From NCBI GenBank assembly GCA_017165825.1, contig CM029376.1:22654432-22718431 (forward strand): a stretch of DNA of 64,000 bases, in the 5' to 3' direction. Every line of letters starts with the position of its first letter. The stretch's first letter is position 1. Under the pieces are notes generated by a model. That model was not told where the DNA came from and did no database searches. It was given only the letters and a program-made list of their open reading frames with translations. Shown here one piece after another: positions 1-13,700 of the stretch. The translations under genes and the position numbers were made by a program. Source of the stretch: Hepsetus odoe (lineage: Eukaryota; Chordata; Actinopteri; Characiformes; Hepsetidae).

Positions 1-26
1 GAGAGAGAGAGAGAGAGAGAGAGAGA
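1..26. repeat. (GA)13 microsatellite at window edge
   Basis: Pure GA dinucleotides that may extend beyond the left edge. Positions 27-278 are dock4 intron 30 sequence with nothing else recognisable. Confidence 0.9.
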
Positions 27-278
27 ATACTGTGCATGCAGGTGAACAGAAGAGTCTTGTCTGTGGGGTCCAGAAGAGTCACAGTAATGAGTTTTGAGCA
101 GCTCGGGAACGAGTGAAAATAAAAGAGTAGTCCGACCTTTGGTGTCGGCTATTTTGAACCCCCTCTTGGAAACGGACTCTCAACAATGGCAGACGGGCAC
201 ATGATGCCACCAGAAGGGCGGCTCTACAGTTGGAGTCTTTATATGCACTGAAACTTGCGCGCGTGTGTGTAGTCTCAC

Positions 279-337
279 CCAGATTCTGCCACATGCTGAA
301 GATCTCACAGCCGATCATCACCCGCATGTCTCCATAC
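279..337 (-). CDS. dock4: dock4 exon 30 (last exon in window)
   Basis: Residues 1037-1056, YGDMRVMIGCEIFSMWQNLG, identical to mammalian DOCK4 apart from one residue. The acceptor GTGAAG|GT is pyrimidine-poor. The donor is CTGG|GTGAGA. The next exon (GEHKLHFIPAL in the family) is not in positions 1-278. Confidence 0.92.
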
Positions 338-1926
338 CTTCACAACAACAAAAACATCATGGAGCTGCACAGCCTGAGACACAATCGACTCCACTCAGCT
401 CTTCTGTTATACTTTAATACACCAGATTATAACCAGATTATAACGTTCACATGAAAGATAGGTTCTCACTTTTCTAGAACTTTCTTCCTTTTAGAAGGAG
501 GGAACATCTCGAGCTGGAGGCACGGCTGGATGATGAATATTATTGAAAGATAAAAATAAGACTCCCACACCTGAAAAGAAAAGAAAAAGATCAAAAGACA
601 TGTCTCTCTTATTTCTGATAGCATCATCATCTACGTGGAACAAAACCGAAATATGGATTTTTTTTGTTCATTTCAGCGCACAGTTTCTATTTAATTTCAT
701 TGTAAAAAAAAAAAAACGATTAAACAAAAGATACGAAAAATACTTTGTAAAGTGTTTTCCCCATTGTTAAATTCAACAAACAGTTCTTGTGCATTAAAAT
801 GTGCTGAAGTGTGTTCGCCGTAGTGAATAATTTTTTAACTTAAAAAAAATCTACAATGTGTGTCGTTGGACCAGGGGCGCCAAATTATATATGCATATGA
901 CTTAATCCCCCTGATGTACTGCAGAAACACAGGATGAAATGAACAGCAGCAACATATATAAATATAGGTCACAAAGAGTGAAAGAGTTTAGACTGAGTAA
1001 AAACAGAGAGATGGGCTCCATCCAGGGAGAAGAAAGGACGAAAACACTCCGTAAGAGATGCTTGGAATAAAGACACACACACACACACTCCAAACGCAAT
1101 TTTCTCATACCTTGAAGTCAAATTTCTCATTAAGGAAGTTGTTACGCAGCGTGTCGGAGAGATAGAGGACCGTGGTGATGATCACACTGGAGACAAATGG
1201 AAAAACACAGCAATCAGCACGAGGCTGATCGTCTGCACTCAGCAAATTCTGACACTGAAGCACAGACGTGTCCCGTTTATGATCCTAAAGGCCCGACTCA
1301 CGGTCGGTTCTGGACCAAGTCCTTTAAGAGCTTTGAACTGCTCTGCTTTGATCTTCAATAACTTTAGGAACTTTGTTGTGGCCCCTTGAACTTACTTGTT
1401 AGTGACCAGTCTCATGACCGTCCAGTCTTTAGGGAACATGTCTGGCCGGATAAGGATTCTAAAAACAGTGAACAGCTGCAGGAGAAAATTCTGGAGCAGA
1501 AAAAGCAGAGGAGTGTCAGTTCCACAGAATCGTTGGCAGATTCGTCTTATTGCAATCAAGTAAATGCAATCAAGTTGCAGAGAGCATCCTGAACCTCAAC
1601 TCTAGCTTTAAAACGTATATATCGATGCTAATGAATGAGGTCAAAAATGCTTTGATCTACTGGTCTTTTCTTCTCCATCCGTCAGCATCATATCGTTCAG
1701 CTTCTTCACACAGTCATTCATTAGATATGCCCCAGCCATGTGCTGAAACTGCTTATTCACACTTTTAAAGTTGTTAGGATCTAATTAATAACCATTCGTA
1801 CATTTTAAAGCATTCATAAACTCTTGATAAGTTTAATCTTACTGCAATATTATGGCACCTTTTTAGTGTGTGCAAAATACTTGTAGGTTCAAATCTATTT
1901 CTGTTGTAAACGGATGAGGCTGAAGG

Positions 1927-1981
<55 letters not shown>

Positions 1982-4425
1982 TAAAAAACAGCAGAGCAGT
2001 ACAGAATGCATCTGTCAGCATTCATGACGCACAGCTTCACCTGATTAATACGAAGATTTGCATGAACATTGTTGGAGATAGAACACGCTCTGTGCAGCAA
2101 CTGATAATAAATCTAGTTTCGTGTGAGAGACGCCGTACCGCCAGCTCGTCTTTACTGGGGAATCTGCTCAGGAGCTGCTGGTAGTCCTTATCGCTCAGTT
2201 GTCTCAGGAGAGTGAGCAGACAGGCCACAAATTCGCCCTAAACACCAAAAAACAAACAAAAAAAAAAAAAAAACACTGAACCCCTTTCACTCTCGCTTTC
2301 ATGTAAATGGTGTATTGAGCAAATATCAGTCAGTCATTTTCTGCCGCTTGTCCCAAGAAGTGTTGTGGGGGAGTGCTGGAGTCCATCCCAGCTCACACAG
2401 GTCGCCAGCCCATCGCAGGGAGGAGCGTGACGGGGACGGCACCTTGCTCAAGGGTACCTCGGGGCAACCCATTGGGAAGGGGTTCGAACCCCCGAACCTC
2501 CAATCATGCGGTCAACGCCCGAACCACTAGGCCATCGCTGCCCCATCGAGCAAATGCTTTAGCCAAAAAAATGAGGAGGAACAACACATGTTCAGGTGTG
2601 AGAAAACATTGCTATAACTTGCTTATATAGTGAAGTAGACACAAACCTTTTCTCATAACGATCATTTTTAGCATTAAACAACAAAACTGGATCAAATTAC
2701 ACTCGTTTATCCAAAGCGGCTTACGAGCATTCAAGCTATGGTGCTTTTAAGGGCAGCGGTGGCCGAGTGTTCTGGGACCAGGATCGGTAGGTTGGGGGTT
2801 CAAAGCCAAGACTACTAGGTTGCCCCGAGGTACCATTGAGCAAGGTACCGTCCCCATCACTGCTCCTAAGGTGTTTTAAATAGGCACACGTGCCCCCTGC
2901 TGCAAAGTGTGTGAATGGGAGAAATGTGCTGTGCTTCACCAGGACAATTTTAAATGAACATTAAAAGCTACTTAAAGTGAAACAGAATAAAACAAACATG
3001 AAAAAGCATTAAAATGTTTAAACCCAGCACGGAAGGGATGATAAGGAAGTGAACAGTGCATGCGATGTTCCTGATGGATGCAGGGGAGAGGGGGCATTTA
3101 ATATCCACAGTTGTGGCTCCTCACTAAAAAATATTTGCTCCTTACAGCTACTTCAGTGTGTGTGGACACTCACGGTGACGTCCTGATACTGAAGACGCAG
3201 TGAAGTGGCCGCTGGCTGGGGACGGTTAGTAACCTCCAGTATAGTCTTCAGTAACACTCCAGAGAGACTGTCCATTATTACATTCACCTCTTCAGACACA
3301 ACACATTCCTGCGCACACACACACACACACACACACAGACACACACACACACACACACACTATGTAAGCTCAGGCTGAGTTTATTCAGGTGTGATTGATG
3401 CCGTTTAAGCAGCAGATGATATCAGTTACACGATGGACTTTATGTTAAAAGCTTCAAAAGCTGCAATTTTAATAATATTAATAATCAAATTTAATAACAG
3501 ACATCATGATCATGAACACGCAATATTCAGTTAACAAGGTGCATGTCTACGCCCAAAATAAGCCACAGTCTTATAAATAAAATCAATAATAAATTTCCCC
3601 AAAATGCTCAGCTGGTCACCCTGGTGACTCCCTTGGCTTTACAGAAAGCTTCAGAAATCCAACATGTCTTGACAGTAAATTTGGGAGAAACTGCATCCCT
3701 TTAAAATCCCATTTTCGATGGTTATTATTGAAGAAAATTTTTTTTTTTAAATGATGAGAGATGCTCAGTATCACTGATGCTGAAACAGCAAACATCTCTT
3801 GGTTTAATTTTCCTGCTCATGTAGTTAAGCGTCATCACTTTAGCCCATTTCCATCATGTATGATTAGCAGATACTGTCCCGGTTCCACAAACACGTCAAG
3901 TGTGTTAAAGTAACGCCTTCGAGGACGGAGCACTTACAGTGTTTGGGTCTCTGTGGACCAGGGACAGCATGCTGGTGAGGATGTTCGCACACAGAACCAG
4001 CTCCTTCTGCTCCTGCAGGTACGTGTGAAGAAGATGAAGAACCACAGGCAGCAGCACACACCGCGACTCTGCAAACACACACACACACACACACACGTTT
4101 CTTCAGAGTCTCCCATGTTTATCTGGCTTTCCAGTCATTTCTGCACAATTAATTGCACAATTCATTTAATAAACGGGTGTGATTTTTTTCCGCTCTCTGT
4201 CTGAGGGACTGTTAAGTGGTGCAGGTACCTTGGTTGGCGTACAGCGGGCTCTCCACTGTCTTGGCCATGCACTGCAGCTTGACGGCCTGCAGAGGACACT
4301 CTGTGTGTGTGTTTGTGGGCAGGCTGCTGAGAGTGTCTCGCGCCACGTTCGCCACCTCCCGCACACTGAACACTTTCAGCAGCTCACAGCACACAGTGGG
4401 AAAGGACCTCAGGAACACAGCCTGA

Positions 4426-4471
<46 letters not shown>

Positions 4472-6088
4472 TATCGTTGCTGACTCACAGCAATATTTTT
4501 CAATACAAGTCTGCCTTTATTCTTTTGGCCAAAAATATTATTCTTGGGCTGTTTTTCGAGTGTTGTATTTTGTCCAACTGCAGTGCAGGTAGATCCGCCA
4601 TTCACACTGGCATTTTCTGGTTTTTTTTATATATAATTCTTAATTGTGCAAATAGAATCCCTTTGAATCAAATCTAATCATTGCAAAGATGTCAGATTTC
4701 AGTTTTGAACTGCTTCAAGAAACAAATTGTTATTTGTTTAGGTTCAGACATGTGCTTTCGATGGCAAGACCCCACGCTGCCTCAAAGTGTATTACAGGGC
4801 ATCATTTTTAACCATAGTTCATCGCAATTACTTTTCATGACTGTTTTAAAGCTCCTCTAAGCTCAGTGTAAAGAAACTGAACGCTTGATTAACACAAAAC
4901 TGAAAACCTGCTGATCTGAAACAGATGGTGGGCAGTTACTAAAGCGTCTGATAAGTTCATGATATGCAAAATAATCATTTTTCTTCCATTTCATCCATTT
5001 TTTTGTCAAAAATGTTTCTCCTGCCTGATCACATGGACAACATAAGTTCAGGCAAAGAGAACAAACAGCTGGAACAGTGTTACTCAGTCAGGTTTACGGC
5101 AGATCTTGAAACTTTCTCACTTGTTTGTGAGATCTGTGCTGTTCGGTTGAGGTCCTGGCAGCCAGCGCTCAGCTGTTATGATACAGTTATTGTTAAAAAT
5201 CTGCAGAGATTAAATTTAATCAAATACACTGGATGCTCCTCGAATGTGTCGTCGAAAGTAACTTGTGGAAAACGTCACGCTTTTGTTTATGGAAGGTTCG
5301 AATCCTGGATCAGTAGGTTGTCCTCAGGTTTCCTTGAGCAAGGTACCATCCCCATCACTGCTCCCTGGGCTCTGGATATGGCAGCCTACTGCTACACTGT
5401 GTGTTGTATAAATGCAGAGGATGCATTTCGTTGTGGTTGTTGTGCTCACGATGACAGTCACTTTCACTTTACTTCTCAAATAATTGTGTTTACTGGCCTT
5501 TCTGTGTTTTTGTATGTACAGGAATTAATGTGCAATTTTTTTTTTTAAAGTAATCAACAGCACAGCACTGACAGATCAGGTTTTCTTTTAGGGGTTGAGT
5601 CTTCAAGCACACAGAGCGAAGGCTGTGGACTGGGCTCAATGGTGGACGTGAAAAAACACATACAGCCACACATGTGCTCACTCACACACTCACACACACA
5701 CACACACACACACACTAAGGCTTCGGCATAAATGAAGTGTGAGAGGTGACCCAGGCTTGGCACGAACCCTGCTGCCTCGGTGTGCTGTGGATTAGTGGGG
5801 GGGACAGGAGGCTTTGTGTCTTCAGGCGTGTTTAATTGGAATCTGCCCTCCTGCTGTGCTGATATAACAAGCATGAACCTGCACGCGAGTGAGAGTGTGT
5901 GCGTGTTTTAAAATCGAAATGTGTACACTTATTCAGATACATGCAAAAACAAACGTTTATGAATGTATGAGTATGTGTGTGATGTATGAGTGTGCACGTG
6001 TGCAGCATCATTAATATTCATGGCTTGTGTGGATGAGAGGAATTGTTTTTCTGTAGCATGCAGAGCCACCCTGCAGACACTGGACACA

Positions 6089-6121
<33 letters not shown>

Positions 6122-6252
6122 AGAGTGTGAAACTGTGTGACAGACTGTAAACAGACCCTGTGTGTTTATGAGTGTGTGTGTACTTGTGTCCCACCTGTGT
6201 GTCTGTGTGTGAACGTCTCTCACCAGAGTGATTGTGCTTGTGGAGTAGACTA

Positions 6253-6289
<37 letters not shown>

Positions 6290-7127
6290 TAAGCAGTGGT
6301 AAGTGCTTAGTGTCTGTGTGGATGAGTGTGTGTTTCAGGGCCGGTGCCCTTGCAGTGTGTGTGTGTGTGTGTGTCTCGCCTTTCTGTGCTAGATGGTGCT
6401 GATGTCCTTGCAGTGTATGTGTGAGTGTGTGTGTGTGCAGCTCTTCGGTGTGTGTCAGACTGAGCTGATGGCCTTGCAGAGAAATTGTGTGTGTTTGAGT
6501 GTGTTCCTCAGTGTTGCTACTGCGGTTTAAATATGTGCGCGTGTGTGTGTGTGTGTGTGTGTGAGTGTGTGCAGAGCGGCTGGTATCTGTAGGAAGGTAA
6601 GGATTTTGTCATTTGCCGTGAGTGAAGCATCTAATTGGCTACCCACACTGCAGGTTTAATTGGTGTGATACATGAGAGACAGTTTTTAAAGGTAGTGAAG
6701 GGCGCCGGATCAGAAGGTCTTGGGTTCGATTCCCAGACCAGAAGGTTGCCATGAGCTACCCTTGAGCAAGGTACCGTCCCCGACCCATGTAGCTCTCTTC
6801 TGTTAACAATAGGCCACTGCTGATATGATAAAAGTGCTGTAGGTGTTCAGCCACCTCAAAAATCCTGAATCTGACACCAGATCAAACCGCTCTTCACCGA
6901 AGGAGGACCAGTAGGAACACGTGAACAGCCAGGCGTCCTTGTGTGTTTTCTCACCTGAGTGTGTGTGACGGGGCTGATGCCTTTGCTCTGGTGGGACAGG
7001 AAGAGGTGGATGGATTTGAAGAGCTCGTGAACAGAACAGCGGAACTCGTCCTCCGCCTGTGCTGCCGTGGCTGCAGCATACAGCAAGCGAGACTGCACAA
7101 TGAACTTAAACAGGTACTCTGCAGCCT

Positions 7128-7158
<31 letters not shown>

Positions 7159-8483
7159 AAACCGAGCCATATATAATCCCACTGATCTTTCTAAATTTGT
7201 GCATTAAGTCATTAAGATCAAAAGCCACTCTGCCTAATATATAATGTAGACAGACAGACTGGCAGACTGACAGACAGATAGATATTCTCTGTTTGGAGCA
7301 GGTTTTAGCTTAAAATAAAATGTAAAGGATGAAGAAATGTATCTATATAGGAGGCTGGGGACTCATGAATTAAGAAGAATGGTGAAATCATGGTGAAAGA
7401 AAAAATTTGGATTTAAACCAGCATTCGCTCTGAGCAATTTGGCCGTATTTAGCTCTGCTCATGACGTATCACCCTGGAATATTATTTAGTTGATAATTAT
7501 TGTTGTGCAGCATGGCACAGCATGGCATCTCTCAGCCTCGCTGGTTTGACCCAGTTCTTTGTTGTCCTTTTGTCCTTCAGTGGCTTCTCACTGCAAAATA
7601 CCCAGCGTGCATTTAACACATTATTAAACCATGTCTGCATTAGAGCGCGGATTTCACTTCATTGGCAGAACATCCAATGGCAAACTAATTTTTTTCCCCA
7701 AAATGAAAAAAGTATCTTTAACTTGATTTTAATAAAAAAAGCATAAAATTCCATAACAGATCCTAAAAATAAAATACAACCTTCCGCCCTGGAGGTCTGC
7801 AACCAGCTGGACCATCGTCTGCTTTGGATTTCTCACATTTTTATTGGAGTGAATGTTTTTTTCTGTAGGGAGTTTGAGAGATTTGAGCAAACCAGCAGGT
7901 GTTTTGGAGGCTGGTGGTCTCACACTGGAGCAGGAGATCAGGAACAGAGCGACACACCAGCTCTTTGGAGCCCCTTTTAGAAGTCCTGCTCTTAAACAGG
8001 AAGTGCTCAGGACAGAAGTGTCAGCAGCGTCTCTACTGTGAGGACGACGGCAGGCTGGCGATGCTGAATGTTGATGAAGGTTATTCAGAGCTGCCAGCAG
8101 ACTCAGCTCTCTGGAACAGGATACACACCCAGCAGGGGGGAGGGGAGGTGCTGGAATATGTGTGTGATTGCGTGTGAGAGTGTGTGCAAATGTGAGATTG
8201 AGTATGTGTGTGCACATATGTGCATTTGTTTGTGTGCATGTGGTTGTTTTGTTTGTGTCCATGTGTGAAGAGAGTGTGTGCCATGTTTTTTGGGGTTTTT
8301 TTTTTGTTTGGGGGGGACGGCAGATAGACAGACAGACAGACAGATGGAGAAAAGAGAAATACAGAAACAGACAGGCCTGGATACACCAGCAGAATGTTCA
8401 CCTTCAGAACCTGTTGGATCTGCTCCTGGTGCTCAGCGTCGATGATCCGATCAACATACCACTTCAACACTCGGATCAGATCC

Positions 8484-8578
<95 letters not shown>

Positions 8579-10557
8579 AGAAAAATAACGCATATTGAAT
8601 CTCTCTCAAATTCTCTCTCAAAATGTCTGTCTGACTTTCTGTCTGTATTTATCCATCAATCTGTTTATGTATGTATTCATCTAGACCACTCTGATCACAC
8701 TCATCTATCTAACCTTCATCTATCTGTATATCTATCTATATATCTATCCCTCTTTATATCTATCTGCATATCTATCTATCCATTCATATATCTATCCATC
8801 TACATATCTATCTATCTATCCCTCTGTATATCTACCGTTCCCCTGCACTGTTCTATGGTAAACTGCAGAACAGAAATGTTGGTTTTGAATGTTATTGGCT
8901 GAAAGCTGCTGCTTGCTTTGATCTGTTCTTTAGTGGAGGCACTGAAGCACTGCGGCTTCTGCTTCTGCTTTATTTCTGCCTGCAATCTGTTGCCCAGCAC
9001 GGAGTGGATGGAGCCTGGAAATATTCTCTCATTCAGAGGTGATTCTGCCTGGTTACACAGGCTCTGCCAAACTATCTGATGAATGTATATCAGGGGAAAA
9101 AGTGTGGGATGGAGCATCAGACAAAGCCTTAAATCTGCAGAGGACACGAACATATTATCTTCATTATCATGAAGGAAAAAAAAAATCTAGCCATTGGATG
9201 TTCTTTGTGAATGTGTTGTGTTAGAATGAATCCAGATGAAACATGAATATTTTAAGAAACTGGGTCTCTGTGAGTAGGCCTGCTCGTTTCCGAGACCCAA
9301 GAGAGTGAATTACTGTTGGGGGGAACGCGAGCATTTGCTATAAGGCAGAAATTAATGTGATCTGAAGCTAAAGTAACAGCGAACATATCCCAATAGATTC
9401 AATAAAAAAATCTAACCAGACTGTAATTAAACACAGGCTGGCAGCACACTTCTAAACTGAGAGGAAGTGTGTTACTGAGGCATTCGACACTTTCTACCGC
9501 ACTTCTAGCATCACAAACATTTCCTAAATACACAGAGCATTTCACTAGACCCAGATCTGTCTCTTCCTCCAGCTGCCTTCTGTACTAGACACCCTTACCC
9601 CTTGCACTTCCAATCACCAGCGGCTTTATTAGCAAAACCCACTTTCTACTTCCCCTCATTGGCCACTTTATTAAAAAAAACCCACCTTTTACTCCCCCCG
9701 ATGGCCACTTTATTGGAAACACCAGCCTTGTATTTCACTTGCTGGTCACTTTATTGGAAACACCCACTTTGTACTTACCCTCATTGGTCACATTATTAGA
9801 AACATCCACCTTATCCAGCTCACTGCCCACTTTATAAGAAACACTCACCTTTCACTTCCCCCTGGTGGCCACTTTATTGGAAACACCTGCCATGTTCTTT
9901 TCTCACTGGCCACTTTATTAGAAACATTCAGCGTGTACTTTTCTAGTTGGCCACTTTATTAGAAACATCCACCTAATACTGCCATGCCACAGCCGCTCGT
10001 CCTCCTGAAGAACTGAGGTTTAAGCGAATCTACTGAATCTACTGAATATAAAGAAGCAAATGCTTGGATTTCAAAGATGTCTTGACTGATTCGTGTGGGG
10101 TGACGAGGGAAACTGCGTACATTAGGTTTTTCGCTAAACCACTTCATATTTGACTGTATGTGGAGCAATAACGATGCTTTACTGCCCCGTTCTCACTTGG
10201 CAGCTTCATTAGAAAACAGTGTTTATTATTTCTGCATCAAGACACACAGTGCTCGTTAAATAAAGAGGGAACCGAAACTAACACATGGACACAAATGAGT
10301 CCTCGGCTGATTGTTTCTTTGGGCTGATCACACTCTCAGCTCCAGAAAATCCATCCCGACTGTGTTTGTGCAAAGCCAATGGCAGGCCAAACAGTGTAAC
10401 TCCAAGCCTCATTATTTTAAACCTCATTAGGGTTTTTAAAAGCCATATCCCAGAGTGATCAGGGAGTGAGGCTGGGGTCTATTCCACTAAATACGCAAAG
10501 AAGACACAGAAATTGGAGCAATTACAGCTGATATTTCAATGAAGCTTCAAAAGATCA

Positions 10558-10591
<34 letters not shown>

Positions 10592-10696
10592 GGTGGGGCT
10601 TGGAGAGTAGGAGGAAAAAAAAAGACAAAGTCTGGCATAAGAAAGCCTGGTGGTAGGAACAGCATGTGAGTGATTAGAACTGCACCCTCACCCACA

Positions 10697-10740
<44 letters not shown>

Positions 10741-13700
10741 AACACCAAGATCACACACGTGAGAACATGACGCTCCACCTCATGCCTCAACCCACACACC
10801 AGCACGTGCTAATCCCTGAGAGAGAAAGAACGAGGGATGAACACTCAGGGCCTGAAAAGAGAAGACATGAGGGGATGTGCTAGGAGACAGAAGTGAACGG
10901 CTGGAGGAACGGAAATCATTCAGACCTAAAGCTTCATTTGCTCTGATTCGGAAAAGTATTTCCGTTTCTTATTTTTTGATGCCCTTCCTGTCTCTCATTT
11001 CAGAACCTCCTTCAGCTCAGGTCATCATCCTGATCACATCTCAAAGTCTCGTCCTAGTGTCCTAATAAATCCTGGGAACCTGTGAAGTTCCGCGGGAGAA
11101 CACATTTCTACACCCGTCTGCAGCCAGACTGCTTTTGTGGAACTGAAACAGTGAATCTAAACTGGTGGTAGTGTAGGTCGGGTCAGCACAGCTCACCTGT
11201 ATGAGAGGGCACCTGCAAAGTGGTTCTCTATATAGTCGTCCATGACGGGCTTGAAGTGCTGAAATTTACTGTCCTGCAGTAAATTAATGACGTGCACCTG
11301 CAGAGCAAAGCAGGAGCTTCAGTTCATCTCAATCAAATACATGAGGACACCGGTCATCACATCCCCGTGTACACATCACTTCAGGTTTCAAGCTTCATAT
11401 TAGTAGTGAGTCCTAAAAAAAGTTCATCAATTAAAAAGCTGGAAACTACAGAACAGAATACAGTACTGTGCAAAAGTCTTAAGCCCCTCATTTCTTTACA
11501 TTTTGCTGGAATTGCTTTACCGCTGCTAAAACGCTATTGTACGCCTGTCATTCTGTCTTATCTTTGGCATATTGAATAGATCACATGAAAGAAATGGTAA
11601 CAAAGGGTATACTGGGACAGGCTGATACAAGGTTTTAGATAAGTGGGCTCCAACCGCTCAGCGTTTAGCATCACTGATCATCTGCACTGAAAATAAGAGA
11701 CAAAAACTTTGTCCTCCAGGAAGCTTGGAGAAGTGTTCCTCAACAACACATTAACATACAAGAAAGTCTGACTCCTTGGAAGCAGAATATGAAGAATATT
11801 CTCCTCAAGACTCATGCAGTACTGCCTGGCCAAAAGTATCCAGACGGCCTTCCTTATTAGTGTATTCAGCCAATTTAAAGTGCACACAGTTCAGCTATGC
11901 ACCCACAGCTTATATAAGAGAGAAAAGTAGAACATGATGCTGCAGAGTCAGTGATGGTGCTCTTTCCAACACCTTTACAATGATTGGAGATTGTGATCCT
12001 GAACCTATCATCCAACATCCAACATGTCCTAAATGCCATCAAATGCTCACTGCCATGTTCCACCATCTGGTGAAAAGCTTTCCCAGAAGAGGGAGGCTTT
12101 CACAGCATAGGGATCACAGACTTCCAGGAATAATACCTCTGATTTCAGATCTGGTGATGAGCAGGGGTCAAACTTTGGGACTTACAGTCTATGTTAGTTT
12201 TTCAGAGGTTTGAGCTCATTTCCTCCTGATAAGTTTCAGTGGCTTTTCCCGCATTGCTTATTATTTGAGGAAACTTTTCTCATGCATGTGTTAGGAAATG
12301 GTTTTGTAAAACGCAGACAGCTATCATGCAACCGAGAAGAAAAAGCTCCAGCGGGTCAGCCACAATAAGGTCCCTGGTGCGAGCAGGCGCAATTAAATAT
12401 ATTTTGTCAGCAGTTCATTGGCCATATTTGACAGGTAACTGTGGCAACAAGGCTGAGGAGAGGAACGGAAAAAAACTAGTTATTAAAGTCTGGATTACAT
12501 AAGACAGAAAGCAGAGGATGTGAGTGCGAGTAAAGGCTTAAGCTTTCACACATGTGCGCACACACACACACGCGCGCACACACACACATTAATATGTCTC
12601 TTACCAGGCAGTCAAACACCTTTAGTCCGTATCTCTGTGGACTGTCGTCTAAAACGGCAAACAGAGTGTCCAGTGTGTCCTGCAAAAACTACCAGCGAGA
12701 AAACAGAGACAGAAATGCAAATGACAGGACAGAAAATTCTCTTTTGAAAATGATCTTCAAATCTTAAGTCTTTATTTGCACAGAAAAGCGTTAAAAAAAA
12801 AAAAAAATCTTTTATATAATATTTCTGCTTATAATGAATAAGATCAGCTGTGATTGCATGCGTAGGAGTGTGTTGGCTTTACCTTTTCCAGGCCTTTCCT
12901 TGAGGAACAACATTGATTTAATTGGCTGTACAGACTATCTACCACCTACTGTTGAAGTTACACTGCAACCGTGCTAGCAGATTTCAATTACGGTCATCAG
13001 TCAACCAGTAATTAAATCATAGGCAGCGGTTCTTGTCCAGAAAAGTGCAAACCTGTGCTTCTTACCAGCTCTTTTGCAGTATGAAATTATTTGACTCTTT
13101 TTTACCATAATTAGCAAATAAATTCCAGCCTTATTACATCTTTAGGCCTATTATTCCATAAGTAGAAGCACTGGAGTGCAAGCTGGCTGTATAAAGTAAG
13201 GGTTTTTAAAGAGAGTTAATGGCTTAACACGGTGAGTATCACTGCATTATTGATCATTTCTAAGCAAAAGCACACTGAAGTGAAACTGAAAGTGACTAGT
13301 AGCCACTGTGAAGACATAAGCACAACAACATCCTTTCTCGGGGACGGTACCTTGCTCAAGGGTTCCTCAGGGCAACCTACTGATCTGGGACTCGCACCCA
13401 CACCCTTCCGATCTTGGGGCTTCGTCCCTGAACACTAGGCCACCCTTGCTGGCCAGATAACTTTTTACAGACATATTTCGTGGCAAAATTCGAAGAAATT
13501 GCAGGACGGCATATCAATGATTTCACCTTGACAATCTCAGTGCCATCTATGTCTTTCAGCTTAGAGAGGTTGTCCATGATCCGGTCAGGATGGGTTCTCC
13601 ATTTCAGCAAATCCAGCATGTCACCTGAGAGTTAAGACAACGAATAAAACCAAAATGAGAAATTTGAAAAGGGAAACTTCTGTCTTCTTGAAAGAATGTC

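Noticed and set aside
4964..5548. 194-residue plus-strand open frame
   Set aside because: Lies in dock4 intron 22 and enters a SINE; no recognisable domain, signal peptide or splice pattern.
8168..8902. 244-residue plus-strand open frame
   Set aside because: Runs across (CA)45 and (ATCT)n microsatellites and opposite dock4 exon 21.
9612..9978. CRISPR-like regular repeat pattern
   Set aside because: Degenerate eukaryotic minisatellite; units vary and spacers are related to each other. The setting is a vertebrate gene intron.
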